Of a DNA stretch of 64,000 bases, positions 12,471-23,612 are shown in pieces. A program made the translations under genes and the position numbers. The stretch spans positions 155,983,043 through 156,047,042 of the forward strand of contig CP136069.1 in assembly GCA_032622095.1 (NCBI GenBank), read 5' to 3'. Positions within the stretch are counted from its first letter, which is position 1. Each line of letters starts with the position of its first letter. The stretch is from Siphonodentalium dalli. Its lineage: Eukaryota > Mollusca > Scaphopoda > Gadilida > Siphonodentaliidae. The notes beneath the pieces are model-generated. The model saw only the letters and a program-made list of their open reading frames with translations. It was not told the origin of the DNA and ran no database searches.

Positions 12471-13299
12471 CGCCGTCGTGAAGTTCATATTTTACCCATT
12501 TCCCTGCTTATTAGACCCACATTGTCGTTCTGAGAACGAAATGAATCGCCCCGAGATTAGCCGCTATCGATTCAGATTCCAGGAAACCCCCTCGTCATGC
12601 GCACCGCTCGAAACGAAAACAACAGATGAGGTGTATTTTATTTTTGACCCATGACGTCATAGAGGACCTTCCCGCGCTCTGTTGACATTGTTTTATCGAA
12701 ATCGGTTTCTGCGTGGTTTTGTTTTATTTCACATTGAAACATGTTTCGTTTTCGTTGGAAATCGTGAATTCGGAATGGGTTTATATGTGTAATAAAATAT
12801 TGAATAATACGACAGGAATTTATTCGCGTGGCCAACAGCTCCGGAGTAAATGCGTACATATTTGGACGAATTTCGTGTGTCACTGTGACTGTCATAATAG
12901 GTCCACAGTAGATCATGCCATGAATCTCTACTCCCGTACCGCTGGCGTAGGTATTCGTGGCATGATCTACATGTAGGTCCACCGTCCACGGGAACTTCGA
13001 AATTTATTAACTTTCAACCTATTGTTGATATGAAATACATGGGATACGTGACCGCTTTCGCATATTTCTGCTTTCAAGTTCCACAAGAAGAGTACGAATT
13101 ACGTTTATGGCTGAACTATCAGAAGGGCTTCTTGGGCGGCTATGCTGTCTACTTATCTGCATGTATCATCTTTGTGAAAATGATTTTAATATGATCAAAT
13201 AGTGAAATACAGATCTATACAGTATACTATGGCTTCTTCCATTCATTGAGTTGAAAAAGTAAATACTGGAGTGTTATTACGCTAAATAATATAATATCT
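12471..13299. other. Unassigned sequence with a palindrome
   Basis: The arms GTAGATCATGCCATGAATC (about 12907) and GTATTCGTGGCATGATCTAC (about 12951) are inverted copies, which explains similar peptides on both strands. No gene is supported. Confidence 0.4.
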
Positions 13300-14060
13300 A
13301 TGTTTAGGGTAAACACACCAGCCCCTCCCAAAATGGACCGCATCCTCGGCATTGTATGGGGTTCAAGTTTTTTTTCCAATTTTCCTCCGACTCATATACA
13401 AAAATGTGACAACGATAACGACCAGAATAAGCGTTTGCTGTAAAAATAGTGAACAATAGTCATTATTTTGTCATTTTATGCAGATTAGTTCCATACATCA
13501 CCTTCTCAGGAGAAGTCTATTTCTTGCTATTTCATGACTATAAAGCAAAATAATCAATAAAACCCCAAGATGACTCAAACAACTTTTTCTCGGAAGAAGT
13601 TAATTTCTCGCTGTTTCATGACTATATAAAGCAAAATAAGCAATAAAACCATGATTTTTCTCAAGTAGGCGCTGGTTGGGGGGGGGGGCTATATCCTGGT
13701 CTGGACATCTTCGTTTCATGACTATATAAAGCAAAATAAGCGATAAAACCATAAGACAATTTTGTTGTCATGTAGGTGCTGGGTTGTGGGTAGCTATCCA
13801 GACCTGGACATTTGAAAAAATTAAATTAAATTAAAAAAAAATTAAATCTCAAAAAACATTTTTCTGGCCATTTCAGGATCAAACTATGAAAAGTGGGGGG
13901 GGGATTTGTCACTTGAAAATAAAAAAAATTAAATAAAAACAAAGTTAAATATAAAAAAAAATTTGGCCATTCCATGGTCAAACGTTATCAAATGATTGAA
14001 ATTATTTTTAGTCATATATTGGGGGAGCTATCCTGGGTGGGGGTGTGAAGATATCCTGGG
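13300..14060 (+). repeat. Tandem repeat, left arm of an inverted pair
   Basis: Degenerate units of roughly 100-150 bp. They contain CATGACTATATAAAGCAAAA, TAAGCAATAAAACC, then a G-rich run and CTATCCTGG. The same units occur inverted at 15960-16600. The two arms flank the ballast-domain exon 2 and several foldbacks. Confidence 0.75.
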
Positions 14061-14384
14061 GGAGATGACGTGTTACACCGGGTACCTCATCTAGTAATTC
14101 ATTATTCATTGGTGGTTAAAGTTTAGATAATAAGTTCAGGTCATTTGTTGAACATATTATCTGAACATTTCATTTGGAACTACTGAACGATGGAAGGGTT
14201 AAATTATGTTTTTTGCTGAAAAATATTGAATGTCATTTTGTTGTTGGTGATGCCAAATAGTTAAACTTCTATCGGGTAAGTCCCTAGATATTATCCAAAA
14301 GTTTATATATATATGTCAATTAGTTGAATCAAGAAAATATCAGTTTTCATTCGGCATGTTTTAGTTTAACCCCTGTCATGAAAT

Positions 14385-14553
14385 AGATTTTTTTCTGGAG
14401 AACGAACACATAAAAAAGTAAGTTACCTCCTGACATAAATCACTTTGATAAATTTCATAACGATTAGATTATTACCATGGGAGATAGAGTGATTTCTGTC
14501 TGGGGATAACTTACTATTTTGTGTGTTCATTCTCCAGAAAAAAATTCTAAATC
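14385..14553. mobile_element. Foldback element 1
   Basis: The left arm (TTTTTTTCTGGAGAACGAAC, then ACACATAAAAAAGTAAGTTA) pairs with an inverted right arm ending CATTCTCCAGAAAAAAATTC. The loop contains AAATTTCATAACGATTAGAT, which is shared with the neighbouring foldback at 14556. A non-autonomous DNA element is likely; no target duplication established. Confidence 0.55.
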
Positions 14554-14555
14554 TG

Positions 14556-14800
14556 AAAAAAGCAAACTTTCAAGTAAGTGGCGCTCAGTAATGTGTTAAT
14601 TTTGTGAGTAGAAACTCTCCGGTCATGCTCCATTCGCCATGTGTCCCATCTTTGATACATTTCATAACAATTAGATTAGTACTATATGAGATACAAAAAT
14701 GTGACATGTAGCAAATGGAGCATGACCTGAGAGATTCTACTCACAGGAAGAGTTAACCCATTTCTGAGCGCCACTTACTTGAAAATTTGCCATTTTGTTA
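14556..14800. mobile_element. Foldback element 2
   Basis: The arms CAAACTTTCAAGTAAGTGGC (about 14567) and GCCACTTACTTGAAAATTTG (about 14771) are inverted. The match continues inward through GTGAGTAGAAACTCTCCGGT, CATGCTCCATT and their complements. The loop ACATTTCATAACAATTAGAT is homologous to the loop of foldback 1, so a diverged loop is shared while the arms differ. Confidence 0.6.
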
Positions 14801-14899
14801 TACAACACTTTGATATTTTGTCGATGAATTTTATGGGAGATGAAGATTAGAGAGATACATTGTAACAATAATCTATTAAGATTTCATTCATTTATTCAT

Positions 14900-15322
14900 T
14901 CATTTCTCCAGCTCGGGCAAACGAAAGCCCCTGTAATTTCCACCATCATTTGGGAAAGCATACTGATGCCATTCACAACACACGATGGAAGAGGTCTGCG
15001 GTTATGCAAACCAAGGTAGCCAAACTAGCCATAGCACCATCGAATAAACTGTCTTTATGCTATATGCCTGTATTTGTTGTGCAGAGGTCCATTAAACGGA
15101 TGACTATACTGTTGTTGGTATCCTAACCATGCAATTTCAAGTACCCATGGGTCCAGGCACACACTCCTGAATGGGACAGTCTCAGTGATACACTTGAAGT
15201 GTCTTTCTTCCTCTGAAAACGCTTTTGTCACTTCCTTCAGCTTGGCCTCAACTTTTGCAATCTCATGGCATCATCTGCACTCACAGGTAGTCTCCACCAC
15301 TGTACATAGGCCGCATGAACAC
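14900..15322 (-). pseudogene. P2RX7 C-terminal (ballast) domain pseudogene, exon 2
   Basis: Read from 15322 down to a TGA at 14902-14900. The splice acceptor TTGTCATTTCAG precedes it, and the phase joins exon 1 (17520-17712) exactly. In order the translation gives WCSCGLCT across the junction, TTCEC, CHEIAKVEAK, FSEEERHFKCIT, SVCLDPWVLEIAW, KYRHIA, RQFIRWCYG, RRPLPSCVV and, after a frameshift, FPNDGGNYRGFRLPELEK. This is the cysteine-rich signature of the intracellular ballast domain of P2X7 receptors and of the many stand-alone proteins that carry it in aquatic animals. Disablements seen: TGA between CECR and CHEI, TAA where RHIAYRQF is expected, TAG within a small duplication after CYG, and one frameshift before FPNDG. 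Family assignment is from remembered motifs. Confidence 0.78.
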
Positions 15323-15430
15323 CTGAAATGACAAGGGAAATACATGTATTATGGAACAACTCAGAGTTAACATTCAATTGCTCAATTTTATTGATGCAAA
15401 CTTTGACAAATGTGTAACAAACTCGACATA

Positions 15431-15628
15431 CAGTAATGCCCTAAATAATCGACGCCTTAACCACATCAGAATTATAGGTAATTTTTCAGGATTCAGTCGG
15501 AAATATGGCTTGTTGAAATTCACCGGAAAGCTCTCATGAATGGCAACAAGCCATATTTCGGACTAAATCCTGAAAACTTACCCACAGTTCTGCTGTGGTT
15601 AAGGGGTTGAATGTTCAGGGAATTGCTG
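15431..15628. mobile_element. Tc1/mariner-like MITE, copy 1
   Basis: It starts CAGTAATGCCCTAAATAATC and ends ...GGGAATTGCTG, with TA on both sides (15429-15430 and 15629-15630). It is largely palindromic: GTCGGAAATATGGCTTGTTG, or close to it, appears on both arms. The shorter copy at 39570-39676 has cleaner ends. CAGT termini with TA duplication are typical of Tc1/mariner. Confidence 0.7.
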
Positions 15629-15959
15629 TATGTTCTGATGAATGACAGTGGGCATGCGTCTGTCCGTCCACTGTTCTCATGGATACATGTATCTTGGACA
15701 AGTTTCGCACAAATTTGTTATCAGGAGTTATACCTGCTGAATTGTTTACCAGGTATCTATTTCATTATCCAGGTCTGTTAATATCTTGTTTTAAGGATTC
15801 ACGACTTAATACATGTATTGTTTGTTTACCTGACCACGTGCACATGATATCTCCCCCAGTGCATCCCCCTTTTTTACTATTTTCAGTCTGTCAAATGCTC
15901 ACACCCACCGAGAATTCAACATATGACCACTGATATGACAAAATATAAATGTACATGTA

Positions 15960-16600
15960 TTAATTTATTGCTTATTTATTTTGATGTTATAGTCATTAAA
16001 GGGCGATAAATTAACATGTTACAAGAAAAAGTTGTTTGAGTCAGGGTTTGGGAATGAGATACCCAGGTCTGAGTATCCCCCACACCCAGCATCTACATAT
16101 GACAAAAATAAACTAATTATTTAATCGCTTATATTGCCCTATATATCCATTAAAAAATTTATTGAGTCAGGATTTGGGGTGGGGAGAAATTACACAGGCC
16201 TGAATATACCACCTCCCTCCCCCCCCCCCCAAAACCCAGCAGCTACATATGAGAAAAAAAAATCTTATGATTGATCACTGACATGTATAGCGCTTTATAT
16301 AGTCATGAAATGGTGAGAAACTAAATTTAATCGAGAAAAATTTCATTGAGTCATGGTTTGGGTGGGAGGGGGGAAATACCGAGGCCTGAGTATCTCTCGC
16401 CATTTCATGACCGTATGAAGCAAAATAAGCAATAAAATAACAAGTTCATTTTTGTCATAAGTAGCTTCTCGGTTGGGGAGTGGGGGGCGACAATAAAGCC
16501 CGGGTATCTTTCTCCCGCCCCAAATACTGACTCAAACAACTTTTTCTTGGAAAGTTAATTTCTTTCCGTTTCATGACTATATATTGAGAAATAGCATACA
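15960..16600 (-). repeat. Tandem repeat, right arm of the inverted pair
   Basis: Inverted relatives of the 13300-14060 units: TTTATTGCTTATTT, ATAGTCAT, AAAAAGTTGTTTGAGTCAGG and pyrimidine runs opposite the purine runs of the left arm. Units are diverged and a few point the other way near 16380-16590. Confidence 0.65.
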
Positions 16601-16869
16601 TTGGCATGTATAGATCAAGTCTTCTCAGTCCACAACAGCTTGGGAAATTAGTTGGGTTGATGCTGTTTTGGACCGAGAATCCGAGATACCTCCTGTTGCT
16701 CTTCTATGCCGGTACCGTAACAGATTTTCATTCAAAAGACATACTAGATGTACACTATGTGTAGAACCCCGACAGTCACGTGAACCCATGCATATGATTA
16801 ATCATCTCAGTTGGACCACAATGAATCTGTCTTCAAAATGATATACAATGTACCATATACTGTTATAGA

Positions 16870-17075
16870 AAATATCTCCACCGAGATATTATCTCAACTC
16901 TCTCGAGATTTCGAGAAAAGAATCTTGAGATATTAACATATTTTCTTGAGATCATATGGCAAGATCTCAAGAAATTATGATGAGATCTCAAAATAATATT
17001 GTGAGATACTAGTAATTACTGTAATATGTTCAGATCTTGAGATGAGCATGTCAGGATCTCAAGATGTGTCGAGAT
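16870..17075. repeat. Degenerate GAGATCTC/TCTTGAGAT palindromic cluster
   Basis: At least ten occurrences of TCTTGAGAT, GAGATCTCAA or close variants on both strands within about 200 bp. It looks like a small self-complementary repeat cluster. No known element is recognised. Confidence 0.6.
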
Positions 17076-17519
17076 AACAATTAACATGTTGAATATTCAA
17101 GACACTTTTTTTTCTTGGACAATGTCACAAATCAAGAGTTAGCTAATTTTTGGCAAATTTTTTTTTTTTTTTTTAGCCAGTGCAAACACTGTCACTGATT
17201 GTGATAGTACTGATACTAATAGCTGAATCCAATGTCAATCCGTGAGCAGCCATGGACTGGCACTGGTCGAGTCCAGAATTTCAATACATCACAAAATTGA
17301 CATTAAAATATACTACTAGTATATTTTTAGACTAACATTTCGGCAGACACACAACTTTTCCTTGAATTATATTTCATATTTCGATGTATTGATTATGCGT
17401 TATGATTATTACACATGTCCGCTCGAATAAAGGGGGTATTCGCTAGTATTTACATCAATTTTATTTTCACATGTTTTCCCAGTGACCGCGATATTTTTAA
17501 TAAACGCTCAGTGACTCAC

Positions 17520-17712
17520 CATTTTCGTACGCGATTTTCATCTCTTCGCCATCCAAGGTCTGGATCGTTTGGTGGTCTCACACCATGGTGATTTTGTGGT
17601 AATTCCGGCTCGTGCATGTACGCTCCCGTTGTCAAATTTTTACAGTGTCTTCTGCTGACGAATCAGACAAGGAACAATCAGATCGCAAAAAATGTTGCTG
17701 TCCGCCATACAT
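17520..17712 (-). pseudogene. P2RX7 C-terminal (ballast) domain pseudogene, exon 1
   Basis: A possible ATG at 17712 begins MYGGQQHFLRSDCSLSDSS, a short N-terminus rich in Ser and Asp. After an apparent one-base loss in an A run near 17640 the frame continues TTGAYMHEPELPQ and GWRRDENRVRK. It ends in phase 2 at AAAATG before a consensus donor GTGAGT (17519 downward). Joining 17520 to 15322 creates WCSCG, the start of the cysteine cluster, and this junction is the strongest evidence that the two pieces form one gene. The intron (15324-17519) is retained, so the copy arose by DNA duplication, not reverse transcription. The + strand frame over this stretch is an antisense shadow. Confidence 0.7.
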
Positions 17713-17934
17713 GATACAGTGGGAATCCCCAGGGTCCTCTATTACGTCACACGCTTTCTCGCAAATAACTGTTTCCGTCAAAATAGATAATGAAGTGAGG
17801 CATCAGGCTATCATACAGCCACCCACAGTCGTAAACTCTCGTATCTGTCATACAGCGGGGATTGTTTTCTTAAATAAGTGTGAATAACTTAATACAAATA
17901 TGAATAAATGAACATATATTGAGAATTTTCGCGA

Positions 17935-18150
17935 CGGCGACTTTAAGCGCGATAACTCGAACAAATAATAACCGATTTATGTGTTCATGAATTTACTTCA
18001 ACATCCATCCGTGTATGCGTGCGTTCGTGCGTCCATCCGATCTGGTCGTAATCGCAATAACTCAAACAAATATTACTCCAAGTTATGCTCCTTAGTTTGA
18101 AGATGTTTTGGTCGTAAGCGCAACAACTCGAACAAATATTAACCGATTTA
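17935..18150 (+). repeat. Second stretch of the 140-bp repeat family
   Basis: It carries GCGATAACTCGAACAAATAA, TGCGTGCGTTCGTGCGTCCA, TCTGGTCGTAATCGCAATAA and AGTTATGCTCCTTAGTTTGA, the same blocks as 11530-12470 and in the same orientation. It begins at GACGGCGACTTTAAGCGC, whose inverted counterpart is at about 12463. Confidence 0.75.
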
Positions 18151-18411
18151 TGTGTTACTAAATAACCTCGGTCATGGCACAGCTGTTCTAAACAAAGTGA
18201 ACTATATATTGAAGTGAACTATATATTGATATGGCAACAACATAACATTTAGAGGAATAATGCATAGTTACATCAGTGATTCAGACAACATGACCACTAT
18301 AAGAATGTTATACTCATATATTATTGCTGAAACGTCTAACCACCTTGGTTCAGCCCTGTTAATTAGGCAGAAATTTGCCTAATATTAACGACCTTCAACA
18401 AAACTCCGATA

Positions 18412-18671
18412 AAATGTGATTGTGTGGAAACTATATTACACGAGTGGTCACTAAATATCGACTTAATGGGTTCAGGACGAATATTTTTTGACTATACGTG
18501 TTAGGGCTTATTTCGACGTGGAATTTGAAATAATTGTGGTTTTCATTGGACTTAGAACGCACATAATTCTTTGTTTCTGCATTATAACGTTTAGTTATGT
18601 TTCTTTAATCAGAGTTAAATTTGTTATGTGGATTAATTAATGTTATTCTTAACACTGCCAATCTCGGAGTT
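18412..18671 (+). repeat. 260-bp dispersed direct repeat, copy 1
   Basis: Near-identical to 22116-22376. Both include GGTCACTAAATATCGACTTA, TGACTATACGTGTTAGGGCT and GGATTAATTAATGTTATTC, and both end AATCTCGGAGTTAGC. After that end this copy continues into three 16-bp GGAGTTAGCCA repeats, while the other runs into Gypsy sequence. It could be part of an LTR or another element. Confidence 0.85.
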
Positions 18672-18774
18672 AGCCACATTGGAGTTAGCCATCTTGGAGT
18701 TAGCCACATGTTTCGGGGGAGACTGTGGTCGGCGAACTTTTTACTCGTTTCTTTAAAGTCATATAATATTACTC

Positions 18775-18805
18775 CGGTGAATAAACCGATAAGTTAGTAT
18801 CCAAA
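18775..18805 (-). repeat. Right inverted terminal sequence of the 7.3-kb block
   Basis: The complement reads TTTGGATACTAACTTATCGG, matching 11465-11496. The flanks just outside (AAC on the left, CAC on the right) give no convincing target duplication. Confidence 0.6.
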
Positions 18806-19112
18806 CACTAGGGTGTGACAATGGCGTCACTATATAGCGACCATGGAAATACGACAAGACGAATAAATAAGCCCCAAACTAAATAATTTATTAAACTTGC
18901 AGTTCAAGTAAAAAATTCGCAAAAACATGTACAAAACAAAACGATTTATGTCAAGCGAGCTCATATTTCGGTCGTATCAACTTTCTCTCTCCCGGGGACA
19001 TATCGATAGAGTGTGTGTTGTCTCGCCCTCCAATATACAGACGGTTAAAACATCACGAAAAAATCAATTATAAAAGGTCAAGGTCGTTTCTTGTCAATCA
19101 ACAAATGGTTAA

Positions 19113-19561
19113 AGGTACTCAATCCGATCAGACGCTCCTAAATTACTATTTCTTTGGCTTCGAAGGTAAAACAAATATTTGATTCGAGTCCAGGAACCCA
19201 CCCATCAAAACCCAGAGTGATCAGATATCGATTTTTGAAGTTTGCTATTTCTAGAGATGTGTAATATGTGGCCAAGAAACACGTGGTCAAACGGAGGGTC
19301 TCGGATGAAGATGGGTAACTCTAAAATCAAGTGGTAATACGGTCAAATTTCGTGATACGTTAATGATAATACGACCATATTTTGTTGAACAAAATGTTGA
19401 TATATAACAAGTTTTGGGAAATGTGATACCATAGTTGACAGTGGTTAGCATTATTTTGTTGCAATAAATCGATTCTGATAACTAAAGCGTATTTTGAAGA
19501 AATTTTGCTGTTGTTGCTGTATCTTGATGGTATGGGCACCGTTTGATCGGATTAAGTACCT
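19113..19561. mobile_element. TTAA-flanked MITE family B, copy 2
   Basis: Left end AGGTACTCAATCCGATC, right end GATCGGATTAAGTACCT, an almost perfect inverted repeat flanked by TTAA at 19109-19112 and 19562-19565. It is the best-preserved copy of the family. TTAA duplication suggests piggyBac-type or similar integration, although the termini do not begin with CCC. Confidence 0.8.
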
Positions 19562-22115
19562 TTAAGTCCAGCGTATAGCAGGTGCCTGAACTCTGCCTTG
19601 CACTTATCCACCACGTATATAACATAGCCGAGAGAAAACTGTTGTCGAGCATTAATTTGTGTTCAAAGATGGAGCTTTCCTCCCAATTTCCAGTATTCAG
19701 GTCCACGAGTTGACACCAAAAACAATCATATCTTACGCGTTCTGTATCAGAAACTATTTAGATCGTGACAAATGTCCCCATTAATATAATGTTCTGATGG
19801 TCAGATAAATATCGACTTTCAAAAGATGAAGTTGCTATAAAACATAAATGTCGCCGACTTCACCAAATATATCTATAGTCGTCTGGAGCCATGATACAAG
19901 GTATTTATAAAATATATATAACTTTTATTCCCCCATTCTGGAGAGTGTCAATATGTTAAACAAACTGTACATGTATAATAATATATACAAAATCCATGCA
20001 AGTGAATATATACAATAACACACATGACATTCTTGTCCAAGCGACATGCTAATGTGTCGACAACTTAACTGTTCATATTGAAAGTAGAGAGCACCAAAAG
20101 GCAGCTTATGGTGACATTGAATATCTAATATAGTCGATGTATCTGTTTTACATGTATTTATCTTGATGTAGCCCAAAACAAGTATATATTTGCAATGTTC
20201 TTCTGGCTAGCAAAAATTCAAACGATCGTTTCTGATAAAAGAGCGTTCACAATTTAGTTTCCCAAAAGTGGTAGATATATAATAAAGAGCGCTCTCGATT
20301 GGACTATATGATCTTTAGTACACGCATGCGCGTTTCAGCGTAATATTGCTGGATTTTCGCGATGCCTAAATGCCATACAAATAATGACGATTGCATGTAT
20401 TTTTCATTTTATTCCACACGCACATTGAAATTAGGTACATGTATTCAACCGAATTTCAGCCATTGAATACATATTATTGTATACCTCTAGTGGAATGCAA
20501 GCCGGAACTACTCGTGTTGCCCTTGTCGCCAAGAAATATGACTCCAAACGTCAACGATCCGCTTCGGATGATGTCCCGATCATAACCGTAAAGGGGTAAT
20601 GTCGCAGGATCTATACTCGACCTTCACCCCATAATTGGGAGTCACGTTATAGTCAACTAATTAACGAATCTCTTTCGGTGGTTTTTAAAAGACCAAAGTG
20701 GGAAGGAACATCTTGATATATAAGTCAAATTGCACATGCGGGGTGGGTGGAGTCGATTTGAGATTATAGATGGAGTATGCCGTTAACCGAGTTCAAGGAC
20801 GAGTTTTCAATGAGAATGAGAATTTCGGTTGGTGGGGCACCCGTATTGGATTCAGCATACTTTAATTATGCTAGAAAACTTAGTTTCATGCTTTTCCCCA
20901 AAAATGCCTCTAGGGTTCTAGTATTCCACAAATGTAGCTTTTCCGACCAGACTAGTAGAAGAATGAGAGGTGCTGCTGAACATTTGGTGGATATCGTAAA
21001 TTGCTTGTCTCTGTATATAGGTACGGTTTTCCAATTGACCAGTTTGGTACCCAATTCTTTAACGGTCTCATACATGACCGCCCAGTCTATGTAAACATAC
21101 ACTCAGATTCATAATGATACTGAGTCTATTGCATTCCCATCAACTTTTCATTTCTGAAATGTTGTGGGCTTCTCCCAAATTACGTCACACCGCACTAAAT
21201 ATAAATCTGAAATTAGTTGATTGACAGGCGTAAACATGGTCACGTGCCAGTGCCGTCATGACCGCTTCAACCATGTGAAACCGATTCTAAGAATCGGAAT
21301 TAATAGTTGCAGGGTTTGTGACTTTTCGTTTGGCGGTTGTTTTACTGACAATAAAGGGCTAGCTTCCGATCCAAAATAATATGTACAATAACTAAGACAG
21401 ATCTTCTTGAAATTATAAAAAATGTCTGTGGATCTCTTGCCAGTCTTGGACTCAGAACGAATTATTTTTTAGATCGGCCAGGCGATTTGTCTCCCATGTT
21501 GTCAAAAAATAACACAAATCAACGGCCACGAATCAAAAATACATGAATGTCGGGATTATCTGCTAAAACAACTACAGAACTAAAAAAAAGTTAAATGACA
21601 TAACAAAACGATCTATCAGTTCCCCAGTACCGGCAGTAGTACCACCGCAGCCAAAACGAGCGTAGAGCAACCCAATTATACCACCAACCCCACCGAAACC
21701 CTCCCGACATTACACAGCCGTATTATTAGCTCCAAAGATTGGCCAGTTGTACCCTAATTACAGTTGCCTGCAATCCAAATTCCGGTGATTCTTGATTTTA
21801 AACTTTCGACCGCTCGTCAACAATCTACTTTATTTGTCGATTTGTGAATTTCTCTTCCGGTATAAATGACGTCATGGATACTATTTTAACAACATATAGC
21901 CACACCTTCGGAATTTCCACACCGAGAGCACGTGTCATGTTACTAGTTTTTTTATTGGGGCACACATTTCTTGGAGCTAAGTTTTGATTGGCGGCAATTA
22001 CAAGGAATCCCGGGTTTGGGAAATGAAAACTGAACGAAAGGTCGTCAGACCCACTATTTTTTATATGTGGGTATGTAGTTTACTCCAGACTGATGACCGC
22101 CTTAAGCTTCACTTA
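19562..22115. other. Unassigned 2.5 kb
   Basis: No gene is supported. A 105-codon ATG frame lies at 20777-21094 (+) with no recognisable domain. The sequence near 20280-20350 and 21640-21730 is locally GC-richer, without other signal. Confidence 0.3.
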
Positions 22116-22376
22116 ATGTGATAGTGTCGAAATTATATTACATGTGTGGTCACTAAATATCGACTTAATGGGTTCAGTACGAATATATTTTGACTATACG
22201 TGTTAGGGCTTATTTCGACTTGGAATTTGAAATAATTGTGGTTTTCATTGAACTTAGAACGCACACAATTCTTGGTTTCTGCATTATAACGTTTAGTTAT
22301 GTTTCTTTAATCAGAGTTAAATTTGTTATGTGGATTAATTAATGTTATTCCTAACACTGCCAATCTCGGAGTTAGC
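22116..22376 (+). repeat. 260-bp dispersed direct repeat, copy 2
   Basis: Sister of 18412-18671 with a few substitutions. Its right edge abuts the Ty3/Gypsy fragment that starts at 22378. Confidence 0.85.
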
Positions 22377-22377
22377 A

Positions 22378-22610
22378 TCTGAAATAATGGCATTTATGTA
22401 TTCCTTTGTACGACTGACAGGTGAATACGTAAATTTCAAAGAGTGTCTTGACAGATGATCTGCTGGATTATTAATGCCTTTCTGGTCTTTGATTGTGAAC
22501 TTGAAAGTTTGAAGCCGGAGTGACCAATGGTTTGATTGTGACCTTGAAAGTTTGAAGTCGAGTGACCAATGGTCCAGTCTAACTGACCATTTAGCGTGTG
22601 GTTTACCAGA
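22378..22610 (-). pseudogene. Ty3/Gypsy RNase H fragment
   Basis: The - strand frame reads NHWSLRLQTFKFTIKDQKG, then INNPADHLSRH, then RTKEYINAII. This matches the end of the RNase H domain of Ty3/Gypsy polyproteins, where a WxLRLQ..F.. block is followed by G..NPADxLSRH. About 50 bp (GTGACCTTGAAAGTTTGAAG and neighbours) are duplicated in tandem around 22480-22570, which breaks the upstream part of the domain. No LTRs or other Gypsy domains were found nearby, so this is an isolated scrap. Confidence 0.72.
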
Positions 22611-22724
22611 GCCCACGAAGGGGTTTATGATCTGTGAAAACGGCAACGGAAACCAACAACATACACATATGAGTATTCAAGAGCTAACGCTTCTCTCTCC
22701 TATTGGTTATATACCTCTGCTCAG

Positions 22725-23000
22725 TGGGGGTCATGGATCTATTGCCATAAGAGAGTATTTTATTGGGGTCAGGGATCTATTGCCATAAGAGTTTACTTTA
22801 TTGAGGTCTGGGATCTATCGCCATAAGAGATTATTATATTGGAGGTCAGGGATCTACTGCCATAAGAGAGTATGTTTTTTTGGGGGGGGGGTCGGGATCT
22901 ACTGACATTAGAGTTTATTTTATTGGAGGTCAGGGGTCTACTGTCATAAGAGAGTATGTTTGGGGGGTCAGGGATTTACTGCCATAAGAGATTATTTTAT
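22725..23000 (+). repeat. Minisatellite, about 40-bp unit
   Basis: Six or seven degenerate units built from GGTCAGGGATCTACTGCCAT plus AAGAGAGTATTTTATTGG, with a variable G run between units. Confidence 0.88.
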
Positions 23001-23329
23001 TTGCTTGAACTATAATTCCGACAACACATACCTGAGATGCATAGGCATATAATGAGGGTGTCAACACATACCCCCTGAATCCTGAATACAAGATAAAATA
23101 GAAGAGTGCATCCTGCGTACCAGACGATAAACTATAGAATACAAGGCATAGTTATTCCACACATTTGCTGATGTAATTGCCATACTTTCAACATATCAAT
23201 ATGTATGATACTGAATTACATCAAAATATTCCATTTTGGCTAAGAGACAATCAATTTCTGAACAAATGGTGCTATAAAAGCTACTTACCAGCCTTGTTGT
23301 TGAGTCCTGAATACCGGTTTAAATGGGCA

Positions 23330-23612
23330 TATGAATCTAGAATACCAGTTAACAGAGTGGCATTAATCCTGCGTACCAGTTAACAGAGTGTTGTGAATCC
23401 TGCGTACCAGTTAACAGAGTGGGGTGAATCCTGCGTACCAGTTAACAGAGTGGTGTGAATCCTGCGTACCAGTTAACAGAGTGGCGTGAATCCTGCGTAC
23501 CCGTTAACAGAGTGGCGTGAATCCTGCGTACCAGTTAACAGAGTGGTGTGAATCCTGCGTACCAGTTAACAGAGTGGCGTGAATCCTGCGTACCAGTTAA
23601 CAGAGGGGAAGT
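23330..23612 (+). repeat. 30-bp minisatellite, + orientation
   Basis: About nine units of GTGAATCCTGCGTACCAG plus TTAACAGAGTGG, nearly identical in the core and decaying towards 23040. The array at 35356-36240 is the same family in the opposite orientation. Every unit contains TTAA. Confidence 0.93.

Noticed and set aside
12638-12989. Overlapping frames of 86-114 codons on both strands
   Set aside because: They cross an inverted repeat, which opens mirrored frames; no conserved motif.
17612-17887. 91-codon + strand frame
   Set aside because: Antisense to the ballast-domain exon 1, which has clear splice and motif support on the - strand.
20777-21094. 105-codon ATG frame (+)
   Set aside because: No recognisable domain, and an equally long frame lies antisense; not enough to call a gene.
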